From Oncomelania hupensis (lineage: Eukaryota; Mollusca; Gastropoda; Littorinimorpha; Pomatiopsidae): 64,000 nt of DNA. The translations under genes and the position numbers were made by a program. Numbering within the stretch: the stretch's first letter is position 1; every line of letters starts with the position of its first letter. Of the stretch, positions 1 to 11,954 are shown piece by piece. The DNA is taken from positions 31,001-95,000 of the forward strand of contig JBAHVR010000283.1 in assembly GCA_036898135.1 (NCBI GenBank). The letters are read 5' to 3'. The notes under the pieces are model-generated. The model did not search any database and was not told the origin of the DNA. It worked only from the letters and a program-made list of their open reading frames with translations.

Positions 1-159
1 TCTGTAATTCAAACAACCGATGTTATCTTAACCTTTCTGCCCACGCATGCGTACCTAACACATCCGATCTCAAATATCAAAAGGTGACTTTGGAATTGGA
101 ACACACTTTATTTTATTTTATTTATTTAATTTAACGTCTACTCACATCTGTGATATTAG

Positions 160-179
160 ACAACAACAACAACAACAAC

Positions 180-256
<77 letters not shown>

Positions 257-270
257 TATTATTATTATTA
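160..270. repeat. (CAA)n/(TAA)n microsatellite
   Basis: Trinucleotide run that changes from CAA to TAA and then to TTA. It is the 3' tail of the adjoining minus-strand LINE. Confidence 0.95.
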
Positions 271-1000
271 TAAATTGCATTTACACAGCGCATTTTTCAT
301 TAGAATAACAACTCAATGCGCTTACACACATCATTCGTTTGCATCAACACATGCACAACATTCACACTACATCATGCCCAGCATCGATCATTCAGAAAGT
401 ATTATTAATGTTCTTACTATTTACATAGAAAACGCCTTGCGGAACAAGTGCGTTTTTAAGCAGCTCTTGAAGGAAACAAGGTATGTACAATGTCTTATAC
501 CGGCAGGCAGCACATTCCAAACCTTGGGTGCTTGAAAACTAAAAGACCGCTCGCCAATTGTTTTAAACCGATGTTTGGGCGTTTTCAACAGTTTTTCATC
601 TGATGAGTGCAAAGGACGAGTGGTAGTGTAGGTAGTGAGTACCTCAGACAGATATGGTGGACGTGACTGGTCAACGTGGCTGAAAGCTAGGACTGCAATT
701 TTGTATTCATTGCGGAACTTGACAGGGAGCCAATGAAGCTCCTTTAAAAGAGGTTTGACATGATCACGCTCCGTTTTTTAAGCACAAGCCGAACAGCACA
801 GTTCTGTACACGCTGCAGTCGGCTAACTTCATCAATGGGGAGACCAGCTAGAACTGAATTACAATAATCAAGTCTAGATGTCACAAAAGCGCTGACCAAC
901 TGTGTGCATGCGTCCCTCGAAAGAAACGGGCTCAAGGACGCCATACGCCGAAGCTCAAGAAAGGACAAACGACAGATGGTATTGATGTGGTCAGATTAAT
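161..1000 (-). mobile_element. L2/CR1-like LINE fragment, 3' end
   Basis: Minus-strand remnant of the C-terminal part of a non-LTR reverse transcriptase. The segment around 744-968 reads through motifs such as LVSAFVTSRLDYCNSVLAGL, and after a frameshift near 775 the match continues (ELHWLPVKFRNEYKI) into 421-612, which has the usual LINE tail GERSFSFQAPKVWNVLP. The end carries a GCGCTGTGTAAAT-type signal and an (ATT)n/(GTT)n tract, typical of L2/CR1-like 3' ends. It is 5'-truncated and cannot encode an enzyme. Clade is inferred from memory of these motifs. Confidence 0.8.
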
Positions 1001-1496
1001 CAGATTAACTTAAAATTAAAATACATGAATTAACTGTAACAAAAATTATTCTAACATCATAATTATACATCACAAATCTATTGTTATTGCTTATTTATTA
1101 TTTATGAATAGACACGAAACCAAGATGCCAACATATATGCTTATATCTCCTATCGTCGTGGAAAATGTATTAAAAATTATATTAATTGAGGAATACTTAC
1201 AATCTATGCATAATAAATATGTAATTTTAAATATAACTATTTAATCTAATTCTTCGAACATAAGCTATTCTGCTGAAACCTGTGTTAAAACCTAAATTTG
1301 AGCTATACGAATCGTTTTAAATAATCAGGATATTTTATATCTTTTATTTCAATGATAAATGTTACAAGTTTGAATTATTACTATCTTCAAAATGACATCC
1401 CCATTTAATTGACGTCATAAAAGGTGTCATTTTTTGACAATCTATATTTGACCTCATACTTTGCATATAATTGACAATCATGCTTTTAAAGCCTTC
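1001..1496. other. AT-rich spacer, nothing recognised
   Basis: About 500 bases of AT-rich sequence with no convincing open frame, repeat or splice-flanked exon. Confidence 0.6.
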
Positions 1497-1800
1497 CTAT
1501 CCTATCCTATGCCGTAACTCTTAGGTCGTTGGGGCACCACAGATTTTCGTTTAACCAGCATACTCCATCTTTCTCTGTCCTCAGCAACCCTGATGGCTTC
1601 GCTCATTGTCAAGCCAGTACATTCTCGAATGTTGTCCTCCCACCTTTTTTTCGGCCTCCCTCTTCTTCTACCTCCTTGCACTGTGCCTTGCAGGATGGTC
1701 TTTGCAAAGCCTGATGATCTGGTGACTTGGAAATACCATCGGAGTTTCCGTTTCTTCACCACTGTGAGCATGTCATCGTGTTGTCCGCTTGTGTGATAAA
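1497..1800 (-). mobile_element. RTE-like LINE, 3' terminal fragment
   Basis: On the minus strand this reads as the C-terminus shared by all RTE-like copies in the window, with core words TILQGTVQGGRRRGRPKKRW and EAIRVAEDRERW. It ends in a short CCTAT run (GGATAGGATAGG on its own strand), which is this family's 3' tail. Only the C-terminal part survives. Confidence 0.85.
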
Positions 1801-1813
1801 AGGCGCATAATTC

Positions 1814-1814
1814 C

Positions 1815-1895
<81 letters not shown>
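1814..1895. repeat. (ATT)n microsatellite
   Basis: Uninterrupted ATT run of roughly 80 bases abutting the truncated 5' side of the RTE-like fragment. Its translated poly-Ile frame is not a gene. Confidence 0.95.
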
Positions 1896-2010
1896 TTATT
1901 AACATTTATATATGGGTTCGGGCACTGATTAGAATAGACCCAACGTTTCCAGACGTGTCGTAAGAGGCGACTAACAGGGGTGATGTCATAATATATATAT
2001 ATATATATAT

Positions 2011-2435
<425 letters not shown>

Positions 2436-2537
2436 TATGGAGTACAGTGTGCATTTCTGTGTCCTCAATGTTTTGTGCATATGTAATGTCTGTCTGTCGA
2501 GTCGAGCAATGATTCATATGAAAGGGCAATGACTTAC

Positions 2538-2747
2538 CCCATACTTGAACTTCACAGATGTTCAATAGATCGTTTCTTGACAGCGTGATGCGTTGACCTT
2601 TCATTGGTAGAGAACTTCCTGCTGTTTTTGGCGAGACTTGTATGTCGGTCGTTAGGTTTATCTTCCCTTTATTTGATGGAAACTGGTACACGGGAACACC
2701 GTCTACAGACACGTTTACGTTTGTCATCCGTTCCTGATTGTTATAAT
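2538..2747 (-). CDS. Gene A exon 3: second half of fucolectin-type lectin domain
   Basis: A 210-nt minus-strand exon (70 codons) bounded by an acceptor after CATAACAG and a strong donor GTAAGT; both junctions are phase 1. It encodes the C-terminal half of an F5/8C/fucolectin-like (FTP) beta-sandwich, recognised by NVNVSVDGVPVYQF, GQRITLSRND and the closing LNICEVQVWG. Such domains bind fucose or other glycans, and the closing Cys normally pairs within the domain. It joins in frame to the half-domain exon at 20702-20914. N-glycosylation sequons are present at NVS and NLT. Further exons must lie left of the window, since the donor is good and no stop is reached. Seen: sequence, splice sites and phase. 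Inferred: membership in the same transcript across an 18-kb intron. Confidence 0.8.
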
Positions 2748-3439
2748 CTGTTATGAAAGTACAAAGTTTTGTAAAGTATTTGTAGACAAATCATTAATTA
2801 TACAAATGTAATTTAATGAGTCGCATAAGCAAATAAACAAATAAATAACTAAATTACACATTGACACAAATTAAATTACATTAATAGAATCACAGGATAA
2901 AATAAAATAAAATAAAATTATACAAAATAGCTTTTGTTATGCCCAATCTCTTATAAAATTATGGGCTGAATGAGCTGAAATAATAGACCAATTGTATTTT
3001 TAAAGGTATTATTCTCTCAAATATGTTAACCATGCAAATGTTAGTATACATCTTCCATATTAATTTTACCATCTGCTATACATGTACTACATCAGAATTC
3101 AATTACGATAATGTAAGCATTTTAATTCATGTTCATTTAGACTCTCGCCACTAGGAACTTTTAGCCAAGAAAGACAAAAAACCACTACAAAACAAAACAA
3201 ACAAAATACAAAACAATAGTGTACATCAAAGACAAAGTACCATAATGAGCAAACCAGAAGTTGAATTCACACTATGCCATACAACAACATCATTAATTTA
3301 AAGGAAAACAAAATAATTTACATAAGTGCGTACCTTGGCAAGACAATAAAACATCATAAAATATGAAATAATCTCATACATATAAAATGCCTACAATGCT
3401 AAATAATAATATCATAGGAAGCCCTAGTGACCTTTGATA
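2748..3439. other. Gene A intron 2, 3' part
   Basis: A-rich intron sequence without exons. A short minus-strand fragment of dispersed family R1 lies at about 3365-3435 (CATAGGAAGCCCTAGTGACC block). Confidence 0.6.
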
Positions 3440-3795
3440 ACTGAGCTATATAGGAACAATGATATGTGAGCTATATAGGAACAATGATATGTGAGCTATA
3501 TAGGAACAGTGGTAAGTGAGCTATATATGAAAAATGGTAAGTAAGCTATATATGAAAAATGGTAAGTGAGCAATAAAGGAAGAATGATAAGTGAGCTATG
3601 TAGTAACAATGATAAATGTAGGAACAATAAGTTAGCTATTTAGGAACAATGATAAATCAGCTATATAGGAACAATGGTAAAACTATATAGGCATTACAAG
3701 TGATCTTAATAGCAACACTGGTAAGTGATCTATATAAAGTAGGAACAATGATAAGTGAGCTATATTAGGAACAATGAGAAGAGAGCTATACAGAA
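3440..3795 (+). repeat. Degenerate GAGCTATATAGGAACAATG minisatellite
   Basis: About a dozen imperfect units of roughly 25 bp around the core GAGCTATATAGGAACAATG(A/G)TAAGT. The same core in the same orientation fills 20096-20650 at the other end of the same intron. Confidence 0.9.
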
Positions 3796-3849
3796 GGAAT
3801 AACGAAGCATTAGCGTTAAGGACGATTCACCACGCGCCACCTTGACAAC

Positions 3850-4565
3850 GGCGTGCAGCACGGTATGCCACCAACTGCTACCACAACACAAGCAGCGTAA
3901 CATCCATGCTTGAAGACCTTGGGTGGGAGACCTTGGAGTCCAGACGACAAAAAATTCAGCTGACTATGCTCTACAAAGTGGTCAACAACCTTGTGGACAT
4001 TCCAGCTTCACCCTACCTGACCCTCATGCCCTCTAGAACCCGTTCCAATCACAAATTCATCCATCAGTGGTTCCAGTCGTATCTAGAGGATACGTTTCTG
4101 TACGTCAGTGTGAACACAGCTACAAGACTGACCTGTGGGGTCCCCCAGGGGTCCGTGTGGGGTCCCCCAGGGGTCCGTGTGTGTTTAAAGGACAAGAACT
4201 GTTTGATTGTGTGTATAAATGTACTATTTTTTCCCATGTGTGTAATAATTTAACCGTTTTCAGTTTATATGTGCATGTTCCCTTATTCCTCCTACCACTC
4301 CCCAGCACTTGGAACAATTGCATAGAATAATGCACGTATATATATGTACTTATTATTATTAGTATTATAAATAAATGGCCTTGAACACGCCTAAACCTAA
4401 CAATATCCTGTCTGTAAAACTACAGTGAAAAATGTATTGCATAGCAAGATTTGAAATCAATGGAAAGACTCTGCCTCTTCAACTTTGCTCTGTTGCGTCC
4501 CATGACAGTTTTAAAACCTACCTCAAAACTCATCTTTTCGAATCCACCTTCCAGTGACTTCCAGC
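3850..4565 (+). mobile_element. Rearranged jockey/CR1-like LINE fragments
   Basis: Three plus-strand pieces in the wrong order. At 3850-4053 lies a C-terminal RT block (RRQKIQLTMLYKVVNNLVDI). At 4054-4200 follows an RT palm block (WFQSYLEDTFLYVSVNTATR ahead of CGVPQGS), which should come upstream of it. At 4457-4560 a LINE tail reads HDSFKTYLKTHLFESTF. The palm piece is nearly identical to the minus-strand LINE at 10.5 kb. A 20-nt unit GGGTCCCCCAGGGGTCCGTG is duplicated at the end of the palm piece. Non-functional. Confidence 0.8.
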
Positions 4566-5098
4566 TGTTTCCCTGTGTGTGTGTGTGGGTGTGGGTGTGT
4601 GTGTGTGCATTACATCCAAATATTTATAGAACTTTGTTTTATTTTGTGGACATGCAAGCGTTAATGTTAGAGAGAGGGGTGGGGGAGGGGGAGGAGAGGG
4701 AAGAGAAAAGGGTCCAGGGAGCGAATTATTATCATTATTATTATTATTAACACTTATGCGCCTAATACGCCAGACTTAGCTCTATAGGTACTTATATGAA
4801 TACAAAATAACTTTATATAACAAAATTAATGGTGAAAACTCGTGAACTAATAATAAAACTGGAGACTTTAGACGTTTTGGCATGTCTTCGCAACACAGTT
4901 AATTTATCTTATAAATAATTTTATATTTATTTATTTATTTATTTATAAAATTTCTATAATAAGTTATAAATACAACTTATGTTAATCTGATGAATAAAAT
5001 TTGATACAACAACAACAACAACAGTTAATTTGTTTTTGTGCTGTATTTATTACTAGGCTACTTGTAGGTAGGTCTACATACTATGAGCGATGTGTGGA
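4566..5098. other. Spacer with short microsatellites
   Basis: Contains (GT)n near 4575-4607, a short ATT run near 4725-4750, a TTTA run near 4921-4945 and an ACA run near 5009-5024. No gene seen. Confidence 0.7.
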
Positions 5099-5378
5099 CA
5101 TCTGCCATTTTATTTTGGAGTCTTTTCACGCTCGTTGGAACTCTACGTTATAAGTGACGTTTGGATCACACACTCTGTGTGATATGAACTTCAGTGAAAT
5201 AAACTTCTTGAAGCTGCTTCATGTGATAGTGACAGTGACACGGCATTGAATTTATGACACTGACTTCGTCCTATCTACCATTTTATTTTGGAGTCTTTTG
5301 ACGCTCGTTGGAACTCTACGTTATAAGTGACGTTTGGATCACACACTCTGTGTGATATGAACTTCAGTGAAATAAATG
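5099..5378 (+). repeat. Direct duplication of a ~105-bp segment
   Basis: The segment 5099-5205 (CCATTTTATTTTGGAGTC ... GAACTTCAGTGAAATAAA) recurs almost perfectly at 5272-5378, a spacing of 173 bp. Each copy contains AATAAA after an inverted CACAC...GTGTG. It could be part of a retroelement terminal region, but no element boundary was found. Confidence 0.85.
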
Positions 5379-6084
5379 TAGAATATTGAAGCTGTTCGTC
5401 CGTGAAATAGATAGTTTTAATCACACAAAGTTGTCTGGATGTTTATTGTGTGACACGGACTGAAATAATTGAGTCTTTTTAAGATCTTGTGCCGGGATTC
5501 ATGAAATAAAATCGGTCAATTTTAATCATCGCATTTCATAGCTTCAGTCTCATTTCATCTGCTCATCGCCAGCCCATCGCTCCATAGAATCGAATCAACC
5601 AATTGGACACTTGACCTTTGTTTTACTTTTAGAAAACATGAACTTTGCTTAATTATGTAGTTTGAAGTATTTTTTCTTCTGAGCTTATGTGTACGACAAT
5701 GTGACGGATGTTTGTCCTTGTAGACTTAGAAGCATACTACAGCCACTTGTTGTATCATGTTGGGTTGTACTTATGTTTGATACTCAATTTTAGTATGCTC
5801 ATCAAAATCAATAATACATCTTTGTGCCTTTTTGTTGTTGTTGCTTACATTTCTTTTCCCCCACCAAACATTCAGCACTCGTATGCTTTTATTATGTTTG
5901 GCTGTGTCTATGACTGATGTTTGTGCTAATATGCCTATTACCTATGACACTGTTGGTGGATTTTCTCCCTCACTAAGCCTACTGTATAACCACAGTGTTA
6001 TGTTACGCCGGAGTTAGATGTTATTTACCTACATTTTCTCTGTGTATTACCTATATATTTATGTACAGTCTATTAGTATTATCC
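5379..6084. other. Spacer, nothing recognised
   Basis: AT-rich sequence with stop-interrupted frames. No homology recognised. Confidence 0.55.
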
Positions 6085-7945
6085 CCACAGTGAGGGAGCC
6101 GTTTGTTACTGTATAAATAGTATTCCCAAGTTCTGGAAATTTAGTGCTTTAAGTTTAAATTTATACTGTCGCTGTCTTTCTCCTTTGTTCTTTCTCATTC
6201 CTACTCTGTTCTATCAATCTGCTATATTATCTTCTTCGCTAAGCCAGTCACCTGCCTTTTTTCTTGAAAACTCTTCAAAAACTCCTTATTTGTTAATGGG
6301 GTCTTTTGGGTCAGCTTGTAAATATTGGATGCTTTCTGCCAAATGGTGACTAGGGCTTCTTATGATGTTATTTAGCAGTGTACTATGTAGACATTTTCTA
6401 TGTACGTGTTTTATTGATATTTTATAAAGATGTTTATATTCAGTTTTTGTAAACAGGGATTCGATATATTAGAGTATAGCCTCAGCGTCCCCTGCATGGG
6501 ATGCCTTTACGTGTATTGTAAAGTGTCCGGCTGGTGGAGTGCCTTCAGTGTTACCACTAAGGTTGTTTCAGCAGACCCCGTGTGGGGTGCCGGTTTTTTT
6601 AGTATAAATAGTATCCCCACTTTCTGGAAATTTAGTGTGTTAAATTCCCACTGTCACTGTCTTTCTCCTTTGTTCTTTCTCATTCCTAATCTGTTCTATT
6701 AAATCTACTATACTATCTTCTTCTTCACTAGACCAGTCACCTCCCCCGTTGGTGTGCCGGGGGTTTCAGTATAAATAATATCCCCACTTTCTGGAAATTT
6801 AGTGCTTTAAATTCCCATTCCCATACTATCTTCTTCTTCGCTAGACCAGTCACCAATCTTTTTTCTTGAAAACTCTTCTGGGACAAGACTCCTTATTTGT
6901 GTATGAGGTCTGTTGGATCAGCTTGGGAATATTGGACGCTTTCTGCCAGGTGGTCACTAGGGCTTCCTATGATGTTATTATTTAGCAATGTAGGCATTTT
7001 ATATGTATGTGTTTCGTTGATAATTTATAATGATGTTTGTAATCTATTTTATTTTTTGTAAACGGGGGTTCGATAAATTAGAGTACAGCCTCAGCGTCCC
7101 CTGCGTGGGATGTCTTTATTGTAAAGTGACTGGCTGGTGGAGAGCTTTAAGTTTTACCACTAGGGTGGTTTCAGCAGGTCTTTGATGCGGATCAGGGGTT
7201 GTCCGGTCCTGATTTGGCTCGGAAGAGTCCGCTGGACCTAAAGCAATAATCATGTAATGTAATGTAATCATCTTGAGAATATTGGACGCTTTCTGCCAAA
7301 TGGACATTTGGGCTTCCTATGATGTTATTATTTGGCAATATAGGCATTTTGTATGTATGTGTTTTGTTGATATTTTATAATGATGTTTGTATTCTATTTT
7401 GATTTTATAAACGAGGGTTCGATAAATTAGAATATAGCCTCTGCGTCCCATGCGTGGGATGTCTTTATTGTAAAGTGACCGGCTGGTGTAGTGCCTTTAG
7501 TGTTACCACTAGGGTTGTTTCGGCAGATCTTTTGTGCGGATCAGGTGTGAGTCCTCTTTCAGAGAAGTTGTGGTCTTGATTTTGTGGTCCTGATTCGGAT
7601 CTTTGTAGTCCGCTGGACCCTGTAAGCAATTAATAACTAACTTACTAACCCTGTGTGGGATACCATTATTGTAAAGTGACCGGCTGGTGGAGTGCCTTCA
7701 GTGTTACCACTGCCACTGGGGTTGTTTTGGCAGATCTTTTATGCGGATGAGGGGTGAGTCCTCTTTCAGCCAAGTTGTGGTCTTGATTTTGCAGTCCTGA
7801 TTCGGCTCTTAGCAGTCTGCTGGACCCTGTAAGCAATGAATAAATAACTAACCTCTTTCAACCAAGTTGTGGTCTTGATTTTGTGGTCCTGATTCGGCTC
7901 TTTGCAGTCCCCTGGATCCTATAAGCAATGATTAACTAACTAAAT
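6085..7945 (+). repeat. Dispersed family R1, tandem cluster
   Basis: Several complete and partial copies of a unit of about 500 bp arranged head to tail. Landmarks in order are GTATAAATAGTATCCCCAC, TTTCTCCTTTGTTCTTTCTC, GGACGCTTTCTGCCAAATGG, GGGGTTCGATAAATTAGAG, GTAAAGTGACCGGCTGGTGG and CCGCTGGACCCTGTAAGC. Other copies lie at 30020-30535 (+), 37358-37920 (-) and 46765-47335 (+), with short 3' fragments elsewhere. Several copies end in short tandem repeats (TAATG, TAACTAAC or GATT), as retroposons do. No open reading frame or known RT is visible, so it may be a SINE-like or LINE-3'-derived family. Confidence 0.8.
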
Positions 7946-8924
7946 CTGTATAAATATATATGTGTTTACCTGAATAAAAATTTTGTTTAAACCAAACATT
8001 CAAAAGTGTCTGTCAATATTTTGTTGTGCTAGTTTATACCTGGATAGCTGCATCCCACCTGCAAGTGGACTACACATTAAGCATGCATAGGCTTTTTTTC
8101 TACCTCTTCTGCTTCATTTTGTTCTTCTTTGTTGCTTTTATCTTCTTTTTACTCTTTTATTTAAAAAAATCTCCTTGTTCTTCTTTCTCATTATCATTAT
8201 GATTAGGAGCAGCAGAACCATTTTGTTCCTCTAAATAATAATAAACACAGAATGTATTTTTGATGCTGATTATGTTTTTTTGTCTGTTCGACTGATGCAG
8301 CTGCTTGCTAAACAAAGGTTCAACTTTGAATTTTTTGTGTGTGTCTTTTGTTTCTTTGGTATTGCCTGGAGTGTGTTTAATTTAATAAAGAAGTCCTTTC
8401 TTCAAATAACAAAAACAAAAAATCAAGCGAAATACTTTTTTTATTTTTTTATTTTTTTTCAGAACATGTAGTATGACAAAATGATGAAAATATTTTCTTC
8501 GCAGTCAAATTTCACAGTGCATTAACAAAGTACACAATTTATTTGCATTTGGACAAGCATAATACAACCTTTTGTGCAACTATTTCCTGACCTCAGCAAA
8601 TTGGACAAAAAAAAATACAGTGAAAATTATTTCCCAGATTAATAAGACTACATTTATTAGAAGTTCTGTCACATTTTTTAATTTTAAAAAGCGTCCCTTT
8701 TGTACTGGTAGTTTAGGAGGTGATTTTCTAATTTTTGTTATACTGGCGGCTAGATTGGAGGGAAGAACAGTCAAATACTTTTCAAAGGCAAAATTATCTT
8801 TAAACATTTTTTAATTATATTATATGTTATTTGAGTCAATTTCAGAGTGCCAGTTTTGTGCATACTGATCTTGCAACCTTTTCTTTATCTTTTCCTTAAA
8901 TACTTCGTCAGACAGTGTTACACT
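7946..8924. other. AT-rich spacer, nothing recognised
   Basis: Low-complexity T-rich sequence. The frames at 8280-8471 and 8572-8814 have composition typical of noncoding AT-rich DNA and match nothing I recognise. Confidence 0.55.
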
Positions 8925-9095
8925 GCAATAACCGATTCAGTCCCGATGCTTGAATCTTGTGTAACTCGAATTTGTTATGTACGTAACCCGTTCTCCAAGC
9001 AACAAGGCAGGAGTCGTTACTATGTGTTTTTTCCAACTTTATTCAGCAAGCAGCATCAACAACTGCATACAAGCTCTCACCAAAGACTCTCAAAA
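8925..9095 (-). mobile_element. Fragment of the TGTTACG...TGTAACA LTR family
   Basis: Matches in inverted orientation the R-U5 side of the LTRs at 36722-37302, 50769-51350 and 52083-52722, including the CAACAAGGCAGGAGTCGT block and the inverted AATAAA signal in CTTTATTCAGC. Confidence 0.75.
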
Positions 9096-9102
9096 AAGGG
9101 AG

Positions 9103-9136
9103 GTGAACATTGAAGTTTAACGTCCACGCCCACCAT
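9103..9136 (-). mobile_element. SINE 3' fragment
   Basis: A short block, GAACATTGAAGTTTAACGTC followed by CCCACCATT, matches the 3' part of the tRNA-derived SINE at 17632-17900. It is joined directly to an RTE-like 3' end. Confidence 0.55.
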
Positions 9137-9378
9137 TATCCTATCCTGTCCCGTAACTTGGAAGTCGTTAGGGAACCACAGACGATTGTTTAACCAGTGT
9201 ACTCCCTCTTTCTCTGTCCTCAGCAGCCCTCATGGTTTCACTCAGTGTCAAGCCAGTCCATTCTCGAATGTTGTCTTGCCACCTCTTTTTCTGTCTACCT
9301 CTTCTTCTGCCTCCTTGTACCGTGCCTTGCAGGATGGTCTTTGCATGGCCTGATGCTCTGGTGACGTGGCCATACCCT
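9137..9378 (-). mobile_element. RTE-like LINE, 3' terminal fragment
   Basis: Minus-strand C-terminal fragment of the RTE-like family (GHAKTILQGTVQGGRRRGRQ, then KKRWQDNIREWTGLTLSE), 5'-truncated. Confidence 0.85.
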
Positions 9379-9480
9379 ATTACAGTAAAAGCCATAGTAA
9401 TTAACAAGGTAAGGATTTCCATAAATAAATGATATATGTTAAATACTTAATAAACACATTTTATATATCTATATATCAAT

Positions 9481-9725
9481 ATCCTATCCTATCCTATTCT
9501 ATCCTATCCTATCATATCTTATCACGTAACTCGAAAGTTGTTGGGGCAGCACAGATGATCGCTTAACCAGAGTTACTCCATCTTTCTCTGTAATCTGCAA
9601 CAGTCATAGCTTCACTCAGTGTCAAGTCAGTCCATTCTCGAATGTTGTCTTCCCATCTCTTTTTTTGTCTACCTCTTCTTCTGCCTCCTTGTACCGTGCC
9701 TTGCAGGATGGTCTTTGCAAGGCTA
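9481..9725 (-). mobile_element. RTE-like LINE, 3' terminal fragment with (GGATA)n tail
   Basis: Minus-strand C-terminal fragment (LAKTILQGTVQGGRRRGRQK) with a clear 3' tail of CCTAT repeats at 9481-9510. Its 5' side is fused to a different LINE at about 9726. Confidence 0.85.
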
Positions 9726-9739
9726 GAAGAAGTGGGAGA

Positions 9740-10705
9740 AGGAGCGGTGACCCAAACCCTTCTTTCTGTGTCCATCCACACTTGGAACGGACAACATAAA
9801 CTGGGAAGAGGAGTGAAGGCGCCTTGAGGGTTTGTGGGTAGGGACAATGTCTCTCATGTACTATAGAGGGAGGTGGGTTCATGCACACACTCGTAGCATA
9901 TGGAGCTCGAGGACTTTGTGGTCGACTTTCTTCTTTACTGGCAGCCAGTGAAGTTGTCGGAGGACAGGAGTGATGTGGTCTGGTCTTCTTGCTGCGGGTG
10001 ACAATCCTGGCGGCCGTGTTCAGAACACACTGGAGACGGTCAAGCTGGACAACGGTTTGCATAATCTATCCTGAATATCACCAAGGCGACGGCAATGGTC
10101 TTGTTTTCCGAGGGCATCTCGCAGTTTACCAAGACAGTGAAGATGGAAGAAGCACCCTCTAACCACGCCACTCGCTTGATCCTCCATTGTGAGGTTTGCA
10201 TTGATCATGATGTCCAGATCTCTGACAGTGGACAAGAAGGGGATAGCTGACTGTCCAAAACTGTTGGAGCTCAGGGATACAGAGTCTCTTTTGCTCTGAG
10301 GTCCACACATGATGGCCTCAGTCTTGTCCTCGTTCAGTTTCTGTGCGTCATCCACACCTTGAGGTCAGAGGAACACAGCTCAAACTTCTTAGCAGACTCC
10401 ACTGCAGCGGCATCATCAGGAGGGAAAGAGTCGTAGAGGCCAGAGTCATCACCAAAAAAGCTGCCTCCCTTGCTCGTGTATCTCGATGATACGGCCAAAT
10501 TCAAAGGTATAAAGCGAAAAGAGTACAGGTTCCAAAACGGACCCCTGGGGGACCCCACAGGTCAGTCTTGTAGCTGTGTTCACACTGACGTACAGAAACG
10601 TATCCTCTAGATACGACTGGAACCACTGATGGACGCAGCCCTTGAACCCAAACTTCAGATGAAGTCTCCACAGATGGATTTGCTCCTTGAGATAAATCAT
10701 GCCAA
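9740..10705 (-). mobile_element. CR1/jockey-like LINE reverse transcriptase fragment
   Basis: Minus-strand RT remnant. In order it shows a palm block ending in CGVPQGSVLEPVLFSLYTF, a degraded catalytic region with GDDSGLYDSFPPDD, then QKLNEDKTEAIMCGPQSKRD, then RT thumb sequence NTAARIVTRSKKTRPHH and LRQLHWLPVKKKVDHKV in another frame. Several frameshifts make it non-functional. Its palm block is nearly identical to the piece at 4054-4160. Confidence 0.8.
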
Positions 10706-11104
10706 AATGTCATTTCAAATATTTCAAATCCCTACATTCAGGTTGTTAGGTTGAAAAAAAGCCCTTGTGAAATGGTAATACTACCGGATTGTACTGTGTT
10801 TGACCCCTCCTGATTATACCTTTTACAGCCAGAGGGAGAAGAAAGAGACAGAAGGGAGAGTGCGGTTGGGGTGGCCAAAGGTAACATGGGGGCCAATAGT
10901 CAAGTGGGCCCCTCCACCTTCACAAAAAAAAGGGAGGAGGGTCTGGTCCTTGCAGGTTCCTAATCCCATGTATACCAAACAAGAATTACCCTATGAAGGT
11001 TCAGCGCATATTGGTAGCAAACAAATAAATAAATTAATATTTAAAATTAAAAAAATAATAATTAAAAAGTAATTTAAAATATTTTTACAAGTTAAAAAAA
11101 TTAA
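10706..11104. other. Spacer, nothing recognised
   Basis: No supported gene. The open frame at 10800-11072 ends in poly-Lys/Ile from A-rich DNA and has no recognisable domain. Confidence 0.55.
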
Positions 11105-11912
11105 TTAAACAAATTAATACTCAACAGGCTAAAACCCCAAGCCGAACACATCATAGCTGAAGAACAAGCAGCATTCAGGGCAGGGCGAAGTACCACTGAA
11201 CAGATTTTCAACCTCAGAATAATCTGCGAAAATACTTAAAGCACCAACGACATCTATATCATGTGTTCGTAGACTTCAAATAGGCGTTTGACCGAGTCTG
11301 GCACGCAGCTCTGTGGGCAACTATGACAGTGTACAACATCAGCCCTAAAATTCTTGAAGTCAAGATCGCACAAACAACTGCTGCCCTGGCGAGGTTGAAG
11401 CCAATTTGGAAAGACAGGACCATCAGTCTACATTCCAAGGTAAGACTGTTGCGCTCCCTTGTCATCTCCATCTTCCTATACGCTTGCGAAACATGGACCC
11501 TCATAGCAGATCTACAACTAAGAATACAACGCGTGGAGATGAGTTGCTACAGAAGACTTCTGGGCATTTCCTAAACCCAACACATAACCAACGACGAAGT
11601 CCGACAGACCATCACACAAGCCATTGGACAACACGATGACATGCTCACAGTGGTGAAGAAACGGAAACTCCGATGGTATGGCCACGTCACCAGATCCTCA
11701 GCTCTTGCAAAGACCATCCTGCAAGGCACAGTGCAAGGAGGTAGAAGTAGAGGGAGACCGAAAAAAAAGTGGGATGACAACATTCGAGAATGGACTGGTT
11801 TGACTCTGAGCGAAACCATCAGGGTTGCTGAGGACAGAGAAAGATGGAGTACGTTGGTTAAACGATCATCTGCGGTGCTCCTACGACCTCCGAGTTACGG
11901 GATAGGTTAGAT
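11105..11912 (+). mobile_element. RTE-like LINE with internal deletion of the RT catalytic core
   Basis: Plus-strand copy beginning in RT (AEEQAAFRAGRSTTEQIFNL), passing through a frameshifted KAFDRVWHAALW block to NISPKILEV, then jumping straight to IAQTTAALARLKPIWKDRTI. The jump removes the region that carries the FADD catalytic motif in the copy near 58.5 kb. The C-terminus is intact up to SSAVLLRPPSYGIG and a GATAG tail. Confidence 0.88.
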
Positions 11913-11954
11913 AGATAGATTGTATTTTATTGATAATGTTTCATTGGAGCTGAA

